This document shows, in pieces, positions 1 to 10,478 of a DNA stretch of 64,000 bases (within the stretch, counting starts at the first letter, position 1; every line of letters starts with the position of its first letter). The notes below the pieces were generated by a model. It ran no database searches, had not been told where the DNA came from, and worked only from the letters and a program-made list of their open reading frames with translations. Source of the DNA: Desulfobacteraceae bacterium (GTDB taxonomy: Bacteria > Desulfobacterota > Desulfobacteria > Desulfobacterales > Desulfobacteraceae); the NCBI GenBank assembly GCA_016744295.1, contig JADGEQ010000014.1, forward strand, positions 62,001 to 126,000, read 5' to 3'. Position numbers and translations under genes: made by a program.

Positions 1-395
1 TTAGTCCAACCGGGCATGTTTTTTAGCAAGGTTTCATTTTTTTCTGTGTCAGCAATGAATTGTTCAAGCGTCACTTGCTCTGAACAAAAATTGAGATGGG
101 AATAAGTGTGGTTGGCAACAGCATGGCCGGCTTTTCCCCAGTCTCTTACTAAATTAAGACCTGCTGGGCTGTCGATCCGCTTTCCTGCAGGAAACAAAAT
201 TGACTTAATTTGTGCCTTTGACAAGGCTTCTAGGATGGATGAATTCCATGAAGAGGCCATTGGTTGACTCCGTGGGTCCAGTCCGTCATCAAATGAGAGG
301 GCAATACTTTTGGCCTGACTAATTGAGGGCAGACAAAGTGATAAAATTATAAAAGAAGTGACCAATAAATTTTTGGCAACACATATTTTTTTCAT
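1..395 (-). CDS. Polysaccharide deacetylase family protein (N-terminal part, truncated by window edge)
   Basis: Minus-strand translation from ATG at 395: MKKICVAKNLLVTSFIILSLCLPSISQAKSIALSFDDGLDPR...AGHAVANHTYSHLNF; signal peptide plus SFDDG and HTYSH motifs of NodB/CE4 deacetylases; not in supplied ORF track because it runs off the window. Confidence 0.85.
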   Translation of the reverse strand, partial: MKKICVAKNLLVTSFIILSLCLPSISQAKSIALSFDDGLDPRSQPMASSWNSSILEALSKAQIKSILFPAGKRIDSPAGLNLVRDWGKAGHAVANHTYSHLNFCSEQVTLEQFIADTEKNETLLKNMPGWT

Positions 396-1108
396 TTGTT
401 CTTTTCCTTAATATTCACAGTTTATCTCACAATTCAAAATCACTTTAGTTAGCTATACAATATGAAAATTTTGAATCGTATCAGATCTGGGCATGCACAT
501 CTATCATGCTCAACATATCATATCAAGAGATTTAAAATCTTAACTTACTTTTTCAGAATAGGAATCTGAGCAATCAATGTCATTAACTTAGTGGACAGAT
601 TTATAGCAAAAAACGGACCCCTTTCTTCTTATTAAAATCTCGGAAATATTTTCTTCCCGACCCTACAGACTCAATCGTTTTAACATTGCATTTTGCCTCT
701 GCCATAGCTTCTCCGATGGCAACACCTTTAGTTTCTCGGATCGGTGTGGTTTTAATTTCAAAATATTTGGTGGTCTGCTTTTCATGATCTGGATGTCTTT
801 GGCCGCTTTCCAATTCTTTCTGTAAGTCGACCTTTCGATTATTGAAGACTATTTGCGTATTGGTATATATCCCCTCATTATATTCTTGGATATATGAACT
901 GCAACAAAAGATAAGATCCCTAAAACGGTCCCACCGATACCAATTTGTTAAAAGTGAGGTAGGGTGGCCCCCCAAAAGGCCAATAAACATTGCTCATTGG
1001 CCTTTTAAGGTGGTGATAGGATTAATTTGACTTTAACAGGACAACACATTTATAATCCAGATATTTAACGGTTCAGGATAAAATACATGATCAAACAGGA
1101 AGCGTACA

Positions 1109-1786
1109 ATGCGAATACTTGTAATTGAAGATGATCGGAAAATTTCAGATTTCATTGCCAAGGGTCTTAGGGAATCAGGCTTTGCCGTGGACCAGGCATC
1201 CGACGGTATTGACGGGCTGCATCTGGCGCTGACCGAACCCTATGATGTGGGTATATTTGATATCATGCTACCGGGCATCACCGGCCTTGACATCATACAG
1301 AAAATAAGGGCCAGCCGGATCAACACCCCAGTGATTATTTTAAGCGCCCGGCGACATGTCAATGACAGGATCAAAGGCCTTCAGACAGGAGCGGATGACT
1401 ACCTGACAAAACCCTTTTCCTTTTCAGAGCTGCTGGCACGGGTACAGGCACTTATCCGCCGTGCAAGCGGAACAACAGAACCAGTATTTCTTAAAGTATC
1501 CGATCTCAGTCTGGATCTTTTGACCCGGGAAGTTCATCGTGCAGAACAGCTCATCGAGTTGAACCCCCGGGAATTTTCCCTGTTACAATACCTTATGCAG
1601 AATACGGGGCGGGCAGTTTCCAAGACCGCTATCCTAGAGCATATCTGGGGATATAATTTCGATCCTCAGACCAATACCGTTGATGTACTTGTCTGTCGTC
1701 TTCGGGCAAAAATTGACAAGAGTTTCAACAAAAAACTGCTGCATACCCTTCGAGGTGTCGGTTATGTCCTTAAATCCTCTGAGTAA
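1109..1786 (+). CDS. OmpR/PhoB-family response regulator
   Basis: MRILVIEDDRKISDFIAKGL receiver domain, winged-helix C-terminus (LNPREFSLLQYLMQNTGRAVSKTAILEHIWGY). Confidence 0.95.
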   Translation: MRILVIEDDRKISDFIAKGLRESGFAVDQASDGIDGLHLALTEPYDVGIFDIMLPGITGLDIIQKIRASRINTPVIILSARRHVNDRIKGLQTGADDYLTKPFSFSELLARVQALIRRASGTTEPVFLKVSDLSLDLLTREVHRAEQLIELNPREFSLLQYLMQNTGRAVSKTAILEHIWGYNFDPQTNTVDVLVCRLRAKIDKSFNKKLLHTLRGVGYVLKSSE

Positions 1787-3188
1787 ATACAAAAACAGCA
1801 TAGAATTCAAATTGACGTTCTGGTACGCTACCATTTTCATTCTAAGCTGGTTTATCCTTTTTACAGCCGGTTACACCCTGCTTGAAAAATCTATTCTCTC
1901 CAAAGATCGGCAGATTATCCAGGGTCTGCTCGATAATTATGTACTGGTGGCCAAAGCAAAAGGGGTGCCCCAGTTTATATCAAGCCTGAAACAGGAAACC
2001 CTCGCCCATATAACAGGGGGGCGGTTTGTTCTGGTGACCTCTCCTGCCAAAGAAATTCTTTATCTGACACGACCCTATGGCTGGCCTGAACTTAATTCTA
2101 AAACCATATTCGACGTGCTGGAATTCAAACCCCATGGATGGGTTTACCTGGCCACAAATCATTACTATAACCTGAACGATCCTATACCCAGGGATGATGA
2201 ATTGGAAATTACAGGCCGGAAACTGCCTGATGGAACAATGCTATGGCTGGGACATTCGGCAGAGTCCAGGGAAGAGTACCTGGAAAGTCTCCGTGATAAC
2301 TTTTTTTTAATAATGCTCCTTGTAGTCCTGGGCTCTGTGTTTATCGGTGCATTCATGGCCTGGCGGTCAATGGCACCGGTCAGAGCGCTGACCCGCACTA
2401 TGGTCCGGGTTCGCTCCGGTCGCATTGACGCCCGGCTACCACTGACTGACAAAGAAAGTGAACTTGCGGGACTGGCAGAACAATTCAATCTCATGCTGGA
2501 TCGTATCCAGGATCTGATTTCCGGGATGCGAGAGGCGCTGGACAATGTGGCCCATGACTTGCGCACCCCTTTAACCCGGATGCGAATTTCCATTGAACGC
2601 GGGGTGCTGGACGATGACCCGAATCAGCTAAAAGAAGCTCTGTTTGACTGTGCTGAGGAGTCTTCCCGAATATCCAGAATGCTGACCACACTCATGGATA
2701 TTTCTGAGGCCGAAACAGGTGTAATGGAGTTGAAAAAATCTTCCATTCCCTTGGATCAACTTTTGGAAGAGGTAACAGATATTTATCAATATGCCGCAGA
2801 GGAAAAATCAATAAACTTGGTGATTGACTGCCCCTTGGGACTATCCATGACTGCGGACCCCGACCGGCTCCGGCAAGTGTTGTGCAACCTTATGGACAAT
2901 TCTGTTAAGTATTCTCCCGATGAAAGCAAGATCCTTATCCAGGCTGAGGCGAAAAAAAATATCGTGGAAATCTGCATAAAAGACCAGGGCATCGGGATTG
3001 CCCCCAAGGATGTTCCCAGAATTTTTGAGAGACTTTACCGCAGTGACCACAGTCGCACCACCAAGGGATCGGGCTTGGGCCTGGCCCTGGTCAAAGCCGT
3101 CGTCCAGGCCCACCAGGGAAACATTCGGGTGGATAGTACGCCCGGTGAGGGGACTGTGTTTACACTGACCCTTCCAGAGAGCAGTTAA
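1764..3188 (+). CDS. HAMP-domain sensor histidine kinase
   Basis: Start MSLNPLSKYKNS overlaps end of response regulator; H-box NVAHDLRTPLTRMR, N-box NLMDNSVKYS, G-boxes DQGIGI/GSGLGLALV. Confidence 0.95.
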   Translation: MSLNPLSKYKNSIEFKLTFWYATIFILSWFILFTAGYTLLEKSILSKDRQIIQGLLDNYVLVAKAKGVPQFISSLKQETLAHITGGRFVLVTSPAKEILYLTRPYGWPELNSKTIFDVLEFKPHGWVYLATNHYYNLNDPIPRDDELEITGRKLPDGTMLWLGHSAESREEYLESLRDNFFLIMLLVVLGSVFIGAFMAWRSMAPVRALTRTMVRVRSGRIDARLPLTDKESELAGLAEQFNLMLDRIQDLISGMREALDNVAHDLRTPLTRMRISIERGVLDDDPNQLKEALFDCAEESSRISRMLTTLMDISEAETGVMELKKSSIPLDQLLEEVTDIYQYAAEEKSINLVIDCPLGLSMTADPDRLRQVLCNLMDNSVKYSPDESKILIQAEAKKNIVEICIKDQGIGIAPKDVPRIFERLYRSDHSRTTKGSGLGLALVKAVVQAHQGNIRVDSTPGEGTVFTLTLPESS

Positions 3189-3292
3189 GATGGCAAAACG
3201 TCTGTGGCTTTCGCTAAAATCATATAAATTGCAATTCGAATAAAACTCTTTCAGCAAAATTCAAACCATTAAAGAGAGTTGGGGAAACGATC

Positions 3293-3330
3293 ACCGGTGA
3301 GACTATAAATAGTCACCGGCCTATTTTTTC
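3293..3330 (+). terminator. Rho-independent terminator after the two-component operon
   Basis: Inverted repeat accggtgagactataaatagtcaccggcc (small bulge) followed by tattttttcc. Confidence 0.65.
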
Positions 3331-3360
3331 CCTTAAGCATAGTGTCCGGCATTGCGAAGG

Positions 3361-3462
3361 ACGATTAAAAGAAGCAATGTTAAAAAGTGGTTCAATCGCT
3401 GTGGGGGGACTGCATTGATAGGAGCAGGAATTTTTACTGCAGGAATGCAACGATCCGCTTAG
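3361..3462 (+). pseudogene. Possible remnant of LysE/RhtB-family transporter C-terminus
   Basis: In-frame ...TIKRSNVKKWFNRCGGTALIGAGIFTAGMQRSA* resembles the C-terminal helix of LysE-type exporters; no start or upstream domain. Confidence 0.35.
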
Positions 3463-3486
3463 TCGGTTAGAAGAAAGGATATTTAT

Positions 3487-3840
3487 ATGAAACCAGCACC
3501 GGTTAAAGAAACAGTTTCCATTGAAGATTTCGAAAAACTCGATATCCGAGTTGGAACCATCCTAGGGGTCTCAGATGTTGAAAAATCAAATAAATTAATG
3601 AAATTGAACGTGGATTTTGGTGATCATGTCCGTTCAATCCTCGCAGGCATAAAGCAAGAACGTGGGAATCCAAAAGAAGTTGAAGGGAAACAAGCTCTTT
3701 TCGTATTAAATTTGCCGGAGAGGAAAATGGCTGGAGAAATCTCACAGGGAATGTTGTTTGATATTGGTTATGCTGACAAGATCAAACCTTGTCTTTCAAT
3801 GCCAGAAGTAGTTGTTCCAAACGGGTCAAGGGCAGGTTAA
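3487..3840 (+). CDS. CsaA-like tRNA-binding (EMAP/OB-fold) domain protein
   Basis: FEKLDIRVGTILGVSDVEKSNKLMKLNVDFGDHVRSILAGI...KMAGEISQGMLF. Confidence 0.8.
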   Translation: MKPAPVKETVSIEDFEKLDIRVGTILGVSDVEKSNKLMKLNVDFGDHVRSILAGIKQERGNPKEVEGKQALFVLNLPERKMAGEISQGMLFDIGYADKIKPCLSMPEVVVPNGSRAG

Positions 3841-3841
3841 C

Positions 3842-4251
3842 ATGACAAATATAGTCTACATTGCGACAAGCATAGACGGATATATTTCTGATAGGGATGA
3901 CGGGTTGGATTGGCTGGAGATGGTTCCTAATCCGGATAGCTTGGATTTCGGATGGGCCGCTTTTATAAAACGCATTGATGCAGTTCCCTGAACTCATTGC
4001 CTGAAGAATATAGTGGAAAGGCTGAGATTATAAAAGGTCCTCTTTCAGAGGTACTACTGACCATTAAAAAGGGAGTGTTCGAAAATCTGTATATTGATGG
4101 TGGTGTTACAGTTCATAGTTTTCTGAAAGAAGATTTAATTGATGAAATGATTATTACGACTATCCCTATCCTTCTCGGAGGCGGTACCCCTTTATTCGCT
4201 AACCTGCCAGAACAGATGGAATTTGAATGTATAAAATCAAAAGTGTTTTGA
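3842..4251 (+). pseudogene. Dihydrofolate reductase / RibD C-terminal-like protein with internal deletion and frameshift
   Basis: MTNIVYIATSIDGYISDRDDGLDWLEMVP...FIKRIDAVP* then out-of-frame LNSLPEEYSGKAEIIKGPLSEVLLTIKKGVFENLYIDGGVTVHSFLKEDLIDEMIITTIPILLGGGTPLF. Confidence 0.8.
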
Positions 4252-4365
4252 TTTTGATCATCGGCAGACCCAGATCAGGTTACATGCACGTAATCCAGTG
4301 TCACGCACAGCAAATTATTATAATCTCCCGCCCTCAGGAAGGTGACTACTTCCCATGTACTTCCT

Positions 4366-4406
4366 GAAAATAAAAAAGGGCCTTGGAAAACTCCCAAGGC
4401 CCTTGA
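4366..4406 (-). terminator. Rho-independent terminator downstream of tRNA-Cys
   Basis: Stem gggccttgg/ccaaggccc; on the minus strand followed by TTTTTTA. Confidence 0.8.
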
Positions 4407-4415
4407 ATTTATTAA

Positions 4416-4490
4416 TGGAGGCGGCTTCCAGATTTGAACTGGAGAATGTCGGCTTTGCAGGCCGATGCCTTACCACTTGGCCAAGCCGCC
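4416..4490 (-). tRNA. tRNA-Cys (GCA)
   Basis: Reverse complement GGCGGCTTGGCCAAGTGGTAAGGCATCGGCCTGCAAAGCCGACATTCTCCAGTTCAAATCTGGAAGCCGCCTCCA; cloverleaf and encoded CCA. Confidence 0.95.
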
Positions 4491-4497
4491 TGATGTA

Positions 4498-4573
4498 TGG
4501 AGCGGGAAACGGGAGTTGAACCCGCGACTTCGACCTTGGCAAGGTCGCACTCTACCACTGAGTTATTCCCGCT
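4498..4573 (-). tRNA. tRNA-Gly (GCC)
   Basis: Reverse complement AGCGGGAATAACTCAGTGGTAGAGTGCGACCTTGCCAAGGTCGAAGTCGCGGGTTCAACTCCCGTTTCCCGCTCCA. Confidence 0.95.
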
Positions 4574-4629
4574 CAGCAAACAGAAAGAATTTATATATGG
4601 ATGCCCCTATTTTGTCAATAAAAAATTTA

Positions 4630-5196
4630 TTAAAACAAAAACTTTCTTGCCTTAATAAAATAATCAAGACCTGACCAGATGGTAAAGAGCAATGCGCCAT
4701 AGAGGAAAAAGATGCCAATGGCATTAAAATTAATTCCCAGATAAGCATAATGAAGGGTCAGGGGTATAATGGCTGCTATCTGAAAACCAACCTTATACTT
4801 GCCCAGCCAGGAAGCTGCCACATCCTGCCCATTTTCAACGAGCACACACCGCAACCCGGTGACAGCCAATTCCCTGCCGATAATAATACAGGCAATCCAA
4901 CCTGGCATAAACCCCAGAGATACCAACATCACAAGGGTGGAAGAGACCAGCAGTTTATCGGCCATGGGGTCTATTATTTTTCCAAGAGTTGTTTCAAGCC
5001 CTCTGGTTCTTGCCAGATATCCATCAAAATAGTCTGTGATGGATGCCAGGGAAAAGAGAACGGCCGCCATAAACGTAAAGAGTCTGGATTCAGACATCAA
5101 AAGCGCCATAATTACGGGCACCGCCACAATCCTGGAAATGGTCAGGAAATTAGGTGTCAGAACTACCTCTTTTATTTTATTTGACCATCTCATCAA
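4630..5196 (-). CDS. pgsA: CDP-diacylglycerol--glycerol-3-phosphate 3-phosphatidyltransferase
   Basis: CDP-alcohol phosphatidyltransferase pattern (SITDYFDGYLARTRGLETTLGKIIDPMADKLL). Confidence 0.9.
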   Translation of the reverse strand: MMRWSNKIKEVVLTPNFLTISRIVAVPVIMALLMSESRLFTFMAAVLFSLASITDYFDGYLARTRGLETTLGKIIDPMADKLLVSSTLVMLVSLGFMPGWIACIIIGRELAVTGLRCVLVENGQDVAASWLGKYKVGFQIAAIIPLTLHYAYLGINFNAIGIFFLYGALLFTIWSGLDYFIKARKFLF

Positions 5197-5199
5197 AAA

Positions 5200-5844
5200 T
5201 TATCCATTTTTTTTATTCCAGTCCGCCATGAATGACTCGATACCCTTGTCGGTCATATGATGGGCTGCAAGCTTTTTTAGGACATCGGGAGGTATGGTGG
5301 CAATATCAGCTCCAATCAGGGCGGAATTTAAAACATGCAGGGGATTTCTCACACTGGCCACAATAACCTGGGTATCAAAATCATAATTGGTATAGATCTG
5401 AACAATCTCTTCCACCAGATCCATGCCGTCCTGGGCAAGATCATCAATGCGTCCCACAAAAGGAGAAACGTAAGTGGCACCGGCTTTTGCCGCCATCAAG
5501 GCCTGCAAAGCTGAAAACACAAGGGTGACATTGGTCTTTATGCCTTCATCAGACAGTCTTTTTACAGCCTTTAGCCCTTCCATGGTCATGGGTATCTTAA
5601 CGGCAATATTATCGGCTATTTTGGCAAGCTCCCGGGCCTCTGTAACCATGCCGTCATATTCCAGACTTATGACTTCAGCGCTCACAGGACCTTTAACAAT
5701 CTTGCAGATATTGGCGATGATATCCTTAAACTCACCCTCTTCTCTGGCAATAAGTGTGGGGTTGGTGGTAACGCCATCCACCATTCCCATGTTGTTGGCC
5801 TCTTTTATTTGATCAAGGTTGGCGGTATCAATAAAAAACTTCAT
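5200..5844 (-). CDS. Transaldolase, small TalC/Fsa-like form
   Basis: [33 protein letters not shown]...VKIPMT. Confidence 0.93.
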   Translation of the reverse strand: MKFFIDTANLDQIKEANNMGMVDGVTTNPTLIAREEGEFKDIIANICKIVKGPVSAEVISLEYDGMVTEARELAKIADNIAVKIPMTMEGLKAVKRLSDEGIKTNVTLVFSALQALMAAKAGATYVSPFVGRIDDLAQDGMDLVEEIVQIYTNYDFDTQVIVASVRNPLHVLNSALIGADIATIPPDVLKKLAAHHMTDKGIESFMADWNKKNG

Positions 5845-5854
5845 ATAGCACCTC

Positions 5855-6361
5855 CTAGTCCAGAAGGATAACCTCCTGGCTTTGTTGTGTTTCAATTTTT
5901 TTTAACAATTGTTCCGGAGTTTTATCTAACACCGGATGAATTGCATCTGCTCCGATATCACACATGGGCCTCAGCACAAAACACCTGTCCTGCATCCTGG
6001 GATGGGGAATTTCCAGATGATCTGTTTTTAAAACCAAATTTTGAAAAAAAATAATGTCCAGATCGATAATTCTGGGGCCAAACCTGAAGGGCTTGCCTTC
6101 TTTATCCAGGGATAGTTCAATGGATTTTAAAATTTCAAGTAGCGCTTCCGGTTCAACAGGGGTTTCAACTTTTAAGGCAGCATTTATAAACCAGTCCTGG
6201 TCTTCAAAATTCTGGGGCTGTGTCCTGTAAAAAGAGGAGACCGCTGTCACCCTGATCATTTCATGATTGTTCAGACAATCAATGGCCTGATTTAAATTTT
6301 CTTTTTTTTCACCTTTATTTGAACCAATACTCAAATATGCTATAAACATGGGCTTTATCAT
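5855..6361 (-). CDS. folK: 2-amino-4-hydroxy-6-hydroxymethyldihydropteridine pyrophosphokinase
   Basis: [19 protein letters not shown]...[15 protein letters not shown]...[15 protein letters not shown]. Confidence 0.93.
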   Translation of the reverse strand: MIKPMFIAYLSIGSNKGEKKENLNQAIDCLNNHEMIRVTAVSSFYRTQPQNFEDQDWFINAALKVETPVEPEALLEILKSIELSLDKEGKPFRFGPRIIDLDIIFFQNLVLKTDHLEIPHPRMQDRCFVLRPMCDIGADAIHPVLDKTPEQLLKKIETQQSQEVILLD

Positions 6362-6828
6362 TGTTTATTATCGACATAACTTGTTTTGGAATAATCACTC
6401 TTTATCTTATCTTTCCCAATTGCCCTGACCCTGAAATAATAAAGGAACCCAGGCGCAATCTTTTGTAGATAGACCATATCCGGCATGGGGACCACCCCCA
6501 CCGATTCAAACACAAAGGGGCAACCTTCACAGGCATCCGGCCCCTTTTTGGCCATATAAACCTCAAAAGCCTCGGGTTCAAGTTTTGCATTGACGGGATC
6601 AATGGTGTGGGTCCAGGTCAGCGTGAGCTGATCCTTGTCCAGAGAGAATGCTATATTCCCGGGGACTGCCAAAAAATTTCCATCCTTAATGGGCGAAAGG
6701 GGCGGTCCTTTTTTACCGCAGGCCGGCGCCAGGAAGACCACAACCAAAAAAACAAGTCCAATGGCAAACAAATGAGGAAAACACTGGGAGAAATATTGGC
6801 GATAAAAATGATGATTGCAAAACCTCAT
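6358..6828 (-). CDS. Lipoprotein with fibronectin-III-like domain
   Basis: Lipobox-like FLAPACGKKGPPLSP; beta-rich C-terminus (FYYFRVRAIGKDKIKSDYS). Confidence 0.65.
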   Translation of the reverse strand: MRFCNHHFYRQYFSQCFPHLFAIGLVFLVVVFLAPACGKKGPPLSPIKDGNFLAVPGNIAFSLDKDQLTLTWTHTIDPVNAKLEPEAFEVYMAKKGPDACEGCPFVFESVGVVPMPDMVYLQKIAPGFLYYFRVRAIGKDKIKSDYSKTSYVDNKQ

Positions 6829-8207
6829 ATCAGACCAAGCTCCTTTTCAGCTGTTTCAACCGCCAAGGTTACGTTATCAAAACTTGTTCCCCCGTATGTT
6901 ACCCGACGACTGATCATTTGTTCAAGACTTATAAACCCATAGATATCGGCCTCAATCAACTCACTAAAAACTTGCAGTTCAGCAAGACTCAACTCATCCA
7001 GCTCTTTGTTCTGACCCAGGGCAAACCCCACAGCTTTACCGGCAACAGAATGGGCCTGGCGAAAAGCCAACCCCCGATTCACCAGATAATCGGCAAAGTC
7101 AGTGGCATTTAAAAATCCCTGTTTACAGGCAGCCTTCATCCTGTCGGCATGAACTTCAATATTGGGCAGCATCCTTGTGTAAATCTCGGCACAGATTTTC
7201 AGGGTGTCAACGGTGTCAAACAGCGGTTCCTTGTCCTCCTGCATATCCTTATTATAGGCCATGGGAAGGGATTTCATCGTGGTAAGGATGGCCACAAGAT
7301 TTCCCACCACCCGTCCGGTCTTACCCCTCACAAGTTCTGCCACATCGGGATTCTTCTTTTGGGGCATAATACTGGACCCCGTGGTAAAGGCATCGGAAAT
7401 CGTAATAAAAGAAAATTCAGAAGATGACCAGAGGATCAGTTCCTCGGAAAGCCGTGACAAATGGATCATGCAGATGCTGGCATGGGAAATGAATTCCATG
7501 ACAAAATCCCGGTCTGAAACCGAATCAATGCTGTTCTTTGACACACGGCCAAAGTCAAGCACCTGCCGTGTGTACTCCCGGTTCAGAGGATAGGTGGTCC
7601 CGGCAAGGGCGGCAGTACCAAGGGGCATCACATCCACCCGTTTAATGGAGTCCTCGAACCGCTGAATATCCCGGCTCATCATTTCATAATAGGCCATCAG
7701 ATGATGGGCGAACAATACAGGCTGGGCACGCTGCATGTGGGTGTAGCCGGGCATGACCACATCCAGATGTTTTTTGGCCATGGTAACCAGGGCTTTCTGA
7801 AAATTTGTCAGCATCTGGATGATATTTAAGGTTTCTTCCTTGAGATAAATTCTGATATCAAGGGCAACCTGATCATTTCGGCTTCTTCCCGTATGAAGTT
7901 TTTTGGCAAGCTCCCCGCTTTCGCGGCCCAGAGCAACTTCCACATGCATGTGGATATCTTCCAGGCTGTCGGTGAAGGGGATTTCATTATTATCCATCTT
8001 GGATTTTACCCTGCCAAGCCCTTCTATCAGCTTGTCAGCCTCATCCTGGGTGATAATTGATTCATTTGCCATCATTTTCAAATGGGCAATACTGCCGGAA
8101 ATATCACTGGCATAAAGTCTTTTATCCACGTCAATGGATGCATTGAATTTTTCAACCAGCCGGTCAGTTGCCTGGGAAAACCGTCCACCCCAAAGTTTTT
8201 CACTCAT
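6825..8207 (-). CDS. argH: Argininosuccinate lyase
   Basis: MSEKLWGGRFSQATD...GSSIMPQKKNPDVAELVRGK signature. Confidence 0.97.
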   Translation of the reverse strand: MSEKLWGGRFSQATDRLVEKFNASIDVDKRLYASDISGSIAHLKMMANESIITQDEADKLIEGLGRVKSKMDNNEIPFTDSLEDIHMHVEVALGRESGELAKKLHTGRSRNDQVALDIRIYLKEETLNIIQMLTNFQKALVTMAKKHLDVVMPGYTHMQRAQPVLFAHHLMAYYEMMSRDIQRFEDSIKRVDVMPLGTAALAGTTYPLNREYTRQVLDFGRVSKNSIDSVSDRDFVMEFISHASICMIHLSRLSEELILWSSSEFSFITISDAFTTGSSIMPQKKNPDVAELVRGKTGRVVGNLVAILTTMKSLPMAYNKDMQEDKEPLFDTVDTLKICAEIYTRMLPNIEVHADRMKAACKQGFLNATDFADYLVNRGLAFRQAHSVAGKAVGFALGQNKELDELSLAELQVFSELIEADIYGFISLEQMISRRVTYGGTSFDNVTLAVETAEKELGLI

Positions 8208-8265
8208 TAGATGCCTGCCTGTTTTTCTTATTTTTTTATAAAATTCAGCCAAATAAAGGTCAAAA

Positions 8266-9180
8266 TTAGGCCAAAATCAAACTTTCTAAAATGGCTTTGT
8301 GCATATGCCGTTTGTTTTCCGCCTGGTCCCAGAATGCTGCCCCCTCGGCCTCAAGTACCTGTTCTGAAATTTCCTCGCCCCTGTGGGCGGGCAGACAATG
8401 GAGCACCAAAGCATCGGGCCTGGCACAAGATAATAACTCATGATTCACCTGGAAACCTTCAAAGGCCTTAAGCCTGCCCTCCAGTTCATCTTCCTCACCC
8501 ATGCTGGCCCACACATCTGTGTAGACAACATCGGCATTTTTCACAGCTTCTTTTGGATCATTTGTAAACAAAATATTATCCATGGTATCAGCGCCTGCAC
8601 TGGCAATAATATCGGGACGAATGGAATGGCCTTCAGGGCAGGCAAATCTCAGATCAAGCCCCAAAACACTGGCGGCATTCACCCAGGAATTGGCCACATT
8701 GTTGCCATCACCCACCCAGGCAATCTTCACATTTTTATACCCGCCTTTGTGTTCGATGATGGTCATTATATCGCTTAAAATCTGGCAGGGATGGAATGAA
8801 TCGGTCAAGGCATTGATCACAGGGATGCTGGAGCTTTGGGCAAATTGTTCAACCAATTCATGGTCAAAGGTTCTCATGGCCAGGCAATCGATATAGCGGG
8901 AAAGAACCCGTGCCGTATCCTTGGCAGGCTCGTTTCTTGAGATCTGGGTATCCTGGGTGCTCATATAAATGGGGTGACCGCCCAGCTGAATCATGGCCGT
9001 TTCAAAGGCAATCCGGGTCCGGGTGGATTTTTTATCAAAAATCAGCCCCAGGGTTTTACCGGTTAACAGAGAATCAAAAATCCCCTTGGCATATCGTTCC
9101 TTGAGTTGTATTGCCCGCTTGAAAAGAATTTCGAAATCCTCTTTTTCAAGATCCAGCAATGATAGCAAATCTTTTTTCAA
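8266..9180 (-). CDS. argF: Ornithine carbamoyltransferase
   Basis: KKSTRTRIAFETAMIQLGG ... LHCLPAHRGEEI. Confidence 0.96.
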   Translation of the reverse strand: MKKDLLSLLDLEKEDFEILFKRAIQLKERYAKGIFDSLLTGKTLGLIFDKKSTRTRIAFETAMIQLGGHPIYMSTQDTQISRNEPAKDTARVLSRYIDCLAMRTFDHELVEQFAQSSSIPVINALTDSFHPCQILSDIMTIIEHKGGYKNVKIAWVGDGNNVANSWVNAASVLGLDLRFACPEGHSIRPDIIASAGADTMDNILFTNDPKEAVKNADVVYTDVWASMGEEDELEGRLKAFEGFQVNHELLSCARPDALVLHCLPAHRGEEISEQVLEAEGAAFWDQAENKRHMHKAILESLILA

Positions 9181-9221
9181 TCTGGTCTCCTAACTACTAA
9201 AAATATGGCATAAAACACAGT

Positions 9222-10394
9222 CTAAAACAGGCTGTCCAAAACAGCCACAAGTTTATCAATTTGAATTTTTTCAATAATCAAAGGCGGTGCAAATCTGAGA
9301 ACTTTATCCTGAATTCCGTTAATAATAAAGCCTTTTTTAAAACAATTTGCCACAAAGAAACCGGCATCTTTATCAATTTCCATTCCCACCAGCAACCCCC
9401 TACCCCGTACATCGACAATTCGTGGATGTTTTTTCTTGAGTTCGATCAGTTGCTCCCGAAAATACTTTCCTTTTTCAACAACCCCATCCAGAAAATTTTG
9501 ATCGGCTATGATATTGACTACTTCCAGGGCTGCTGCCGTTGCAAGGGGAGTTCCGCCAAAGGTGCTGCCATGGCTGCCAAAATCAAATCCTGCTGCAGCA
9601 TCCTGGGTGGCCAGCATGGCGCCAATGGGAATTCCGTTGGCCAATGCCTTTGCAAGGGTCATGATATCCGGGGTAACCCCATATTGTTCATGGGCAAACA
9701 GGGTGCCGCACCGCCCCATCCCGGTCTGGATTTCGTCAAATATCAGCAGGGTGGCGGTTTCATTGCAAAGGGCTCTGACCTGGGCCAGGTATTCGGGATC
9801 AGCCGGGATAATTCCGCCCTCCCCCTGAATCGGTTCCATCATCACGGCACACACGGTGTCATCCAATACCTTTTTCAGTGCATCGATATCATTAAAGGGC
9901 ACATGGATGAATCCATCAAGCAAAGGCGCAAACCCCTCCTTGATCTTGTCCTGACCCGTTGCCGAAAGGGTGGCCATGGTTCTGCCATGGAAGGATTGTT
10001 TCATGGTAATAATTTTATACCGATTCTTATTTCCCTTTGACTGGAAATACCGACGGGCAAGCTTTATGGCAGCCTCATTGGCTTCTGCACCGGAATTGGA
10101 AAAAAAGACCCGGTCGGCAAAGCTTTTTTCCACAAGCGCTGCAGCAAGATCAGCCTGGGGTGCGGTATAAAAAAGATTGGATACATGGACCAGTCTTCTT
10201 GCCTGTCGTTCAATGGCCCGGGTAATATCAGGATGGCAATGGCCTAGATTACAAACGGAAATGCCGGCAAGAAAATCTGTGAATTCAGTCCCGTCTTCAT
10301 CGATAAGAGTTGTCCCTTCACCCCGTACAAATGCCTTTCCCTGGCGAAGATAAGTTTGAAACACAAAGGTGTCGGTTTTTATGGTAGATGTCAT
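9222..10394 (-). CDS. argD: Acetylornithine aminotransferase
   Basis: Class III aminotransferase; FSNSGAEANEAAIKLAR, LIFDEIQTGMGR, TLAKALANGIPIGAM. Confidence 0.95.
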   Translation of the reverse strand: MTSTIKTDTFVFQTYLRQGKAFVRGEGTTLIDEDGTEFTDFLAGISVCNLGHCHPDITRAIERQARRLVHVSNLFYTAPQADLAAALVEKSFADRVFFSNSGAEANEAAIKLARRYFQSKGNKNRYKIITMKQSFHGRTMATLSATGQDKIKEGFAPLLDGFIHVPFNDIDALKKVLDDTVCAVMMEPIQGEGGIIPADPEYLAQVRALCNETATLLIFDEIQTGMGRCGTLFAHEQYGVTPDIMTLAKALANGIPIGAMLATQDAAAGFDFGSHGSTFGGTPLATAAALEVVNIIADQNFLDGVVEKGKYFREQLIELKKKHPRIVDVRGRGLLVGMEIDKDAGFFVANCFKKGFIINGIQDKVLRFAPPLIIEKIQIDKLVAVLDSLF

Positions 10395-10478
10395 ATAATC
10401 CTCTCGTTCATATAGCGTGTTCATATAACTTGTTCATATGGATTGATTAATCTGTATAATTATTAATCCCCACAACCA

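Noticed and set aside
601-990. 129-aa minus-strand ORF (MFIGLLGGHPTSLL...)
   Set aside because: No recognisable domain; an alternative frame gives a short hydrophobic stretch (IGIGGTVLGILSFVAVHI), so it may be a degenerate membrane-protein remnant, but evidence is too weak to call.
9261-10040. 259-aa plus-strand ORF
   Set aside because: Antisense to argD with a codon-shadow appearance and no domain.
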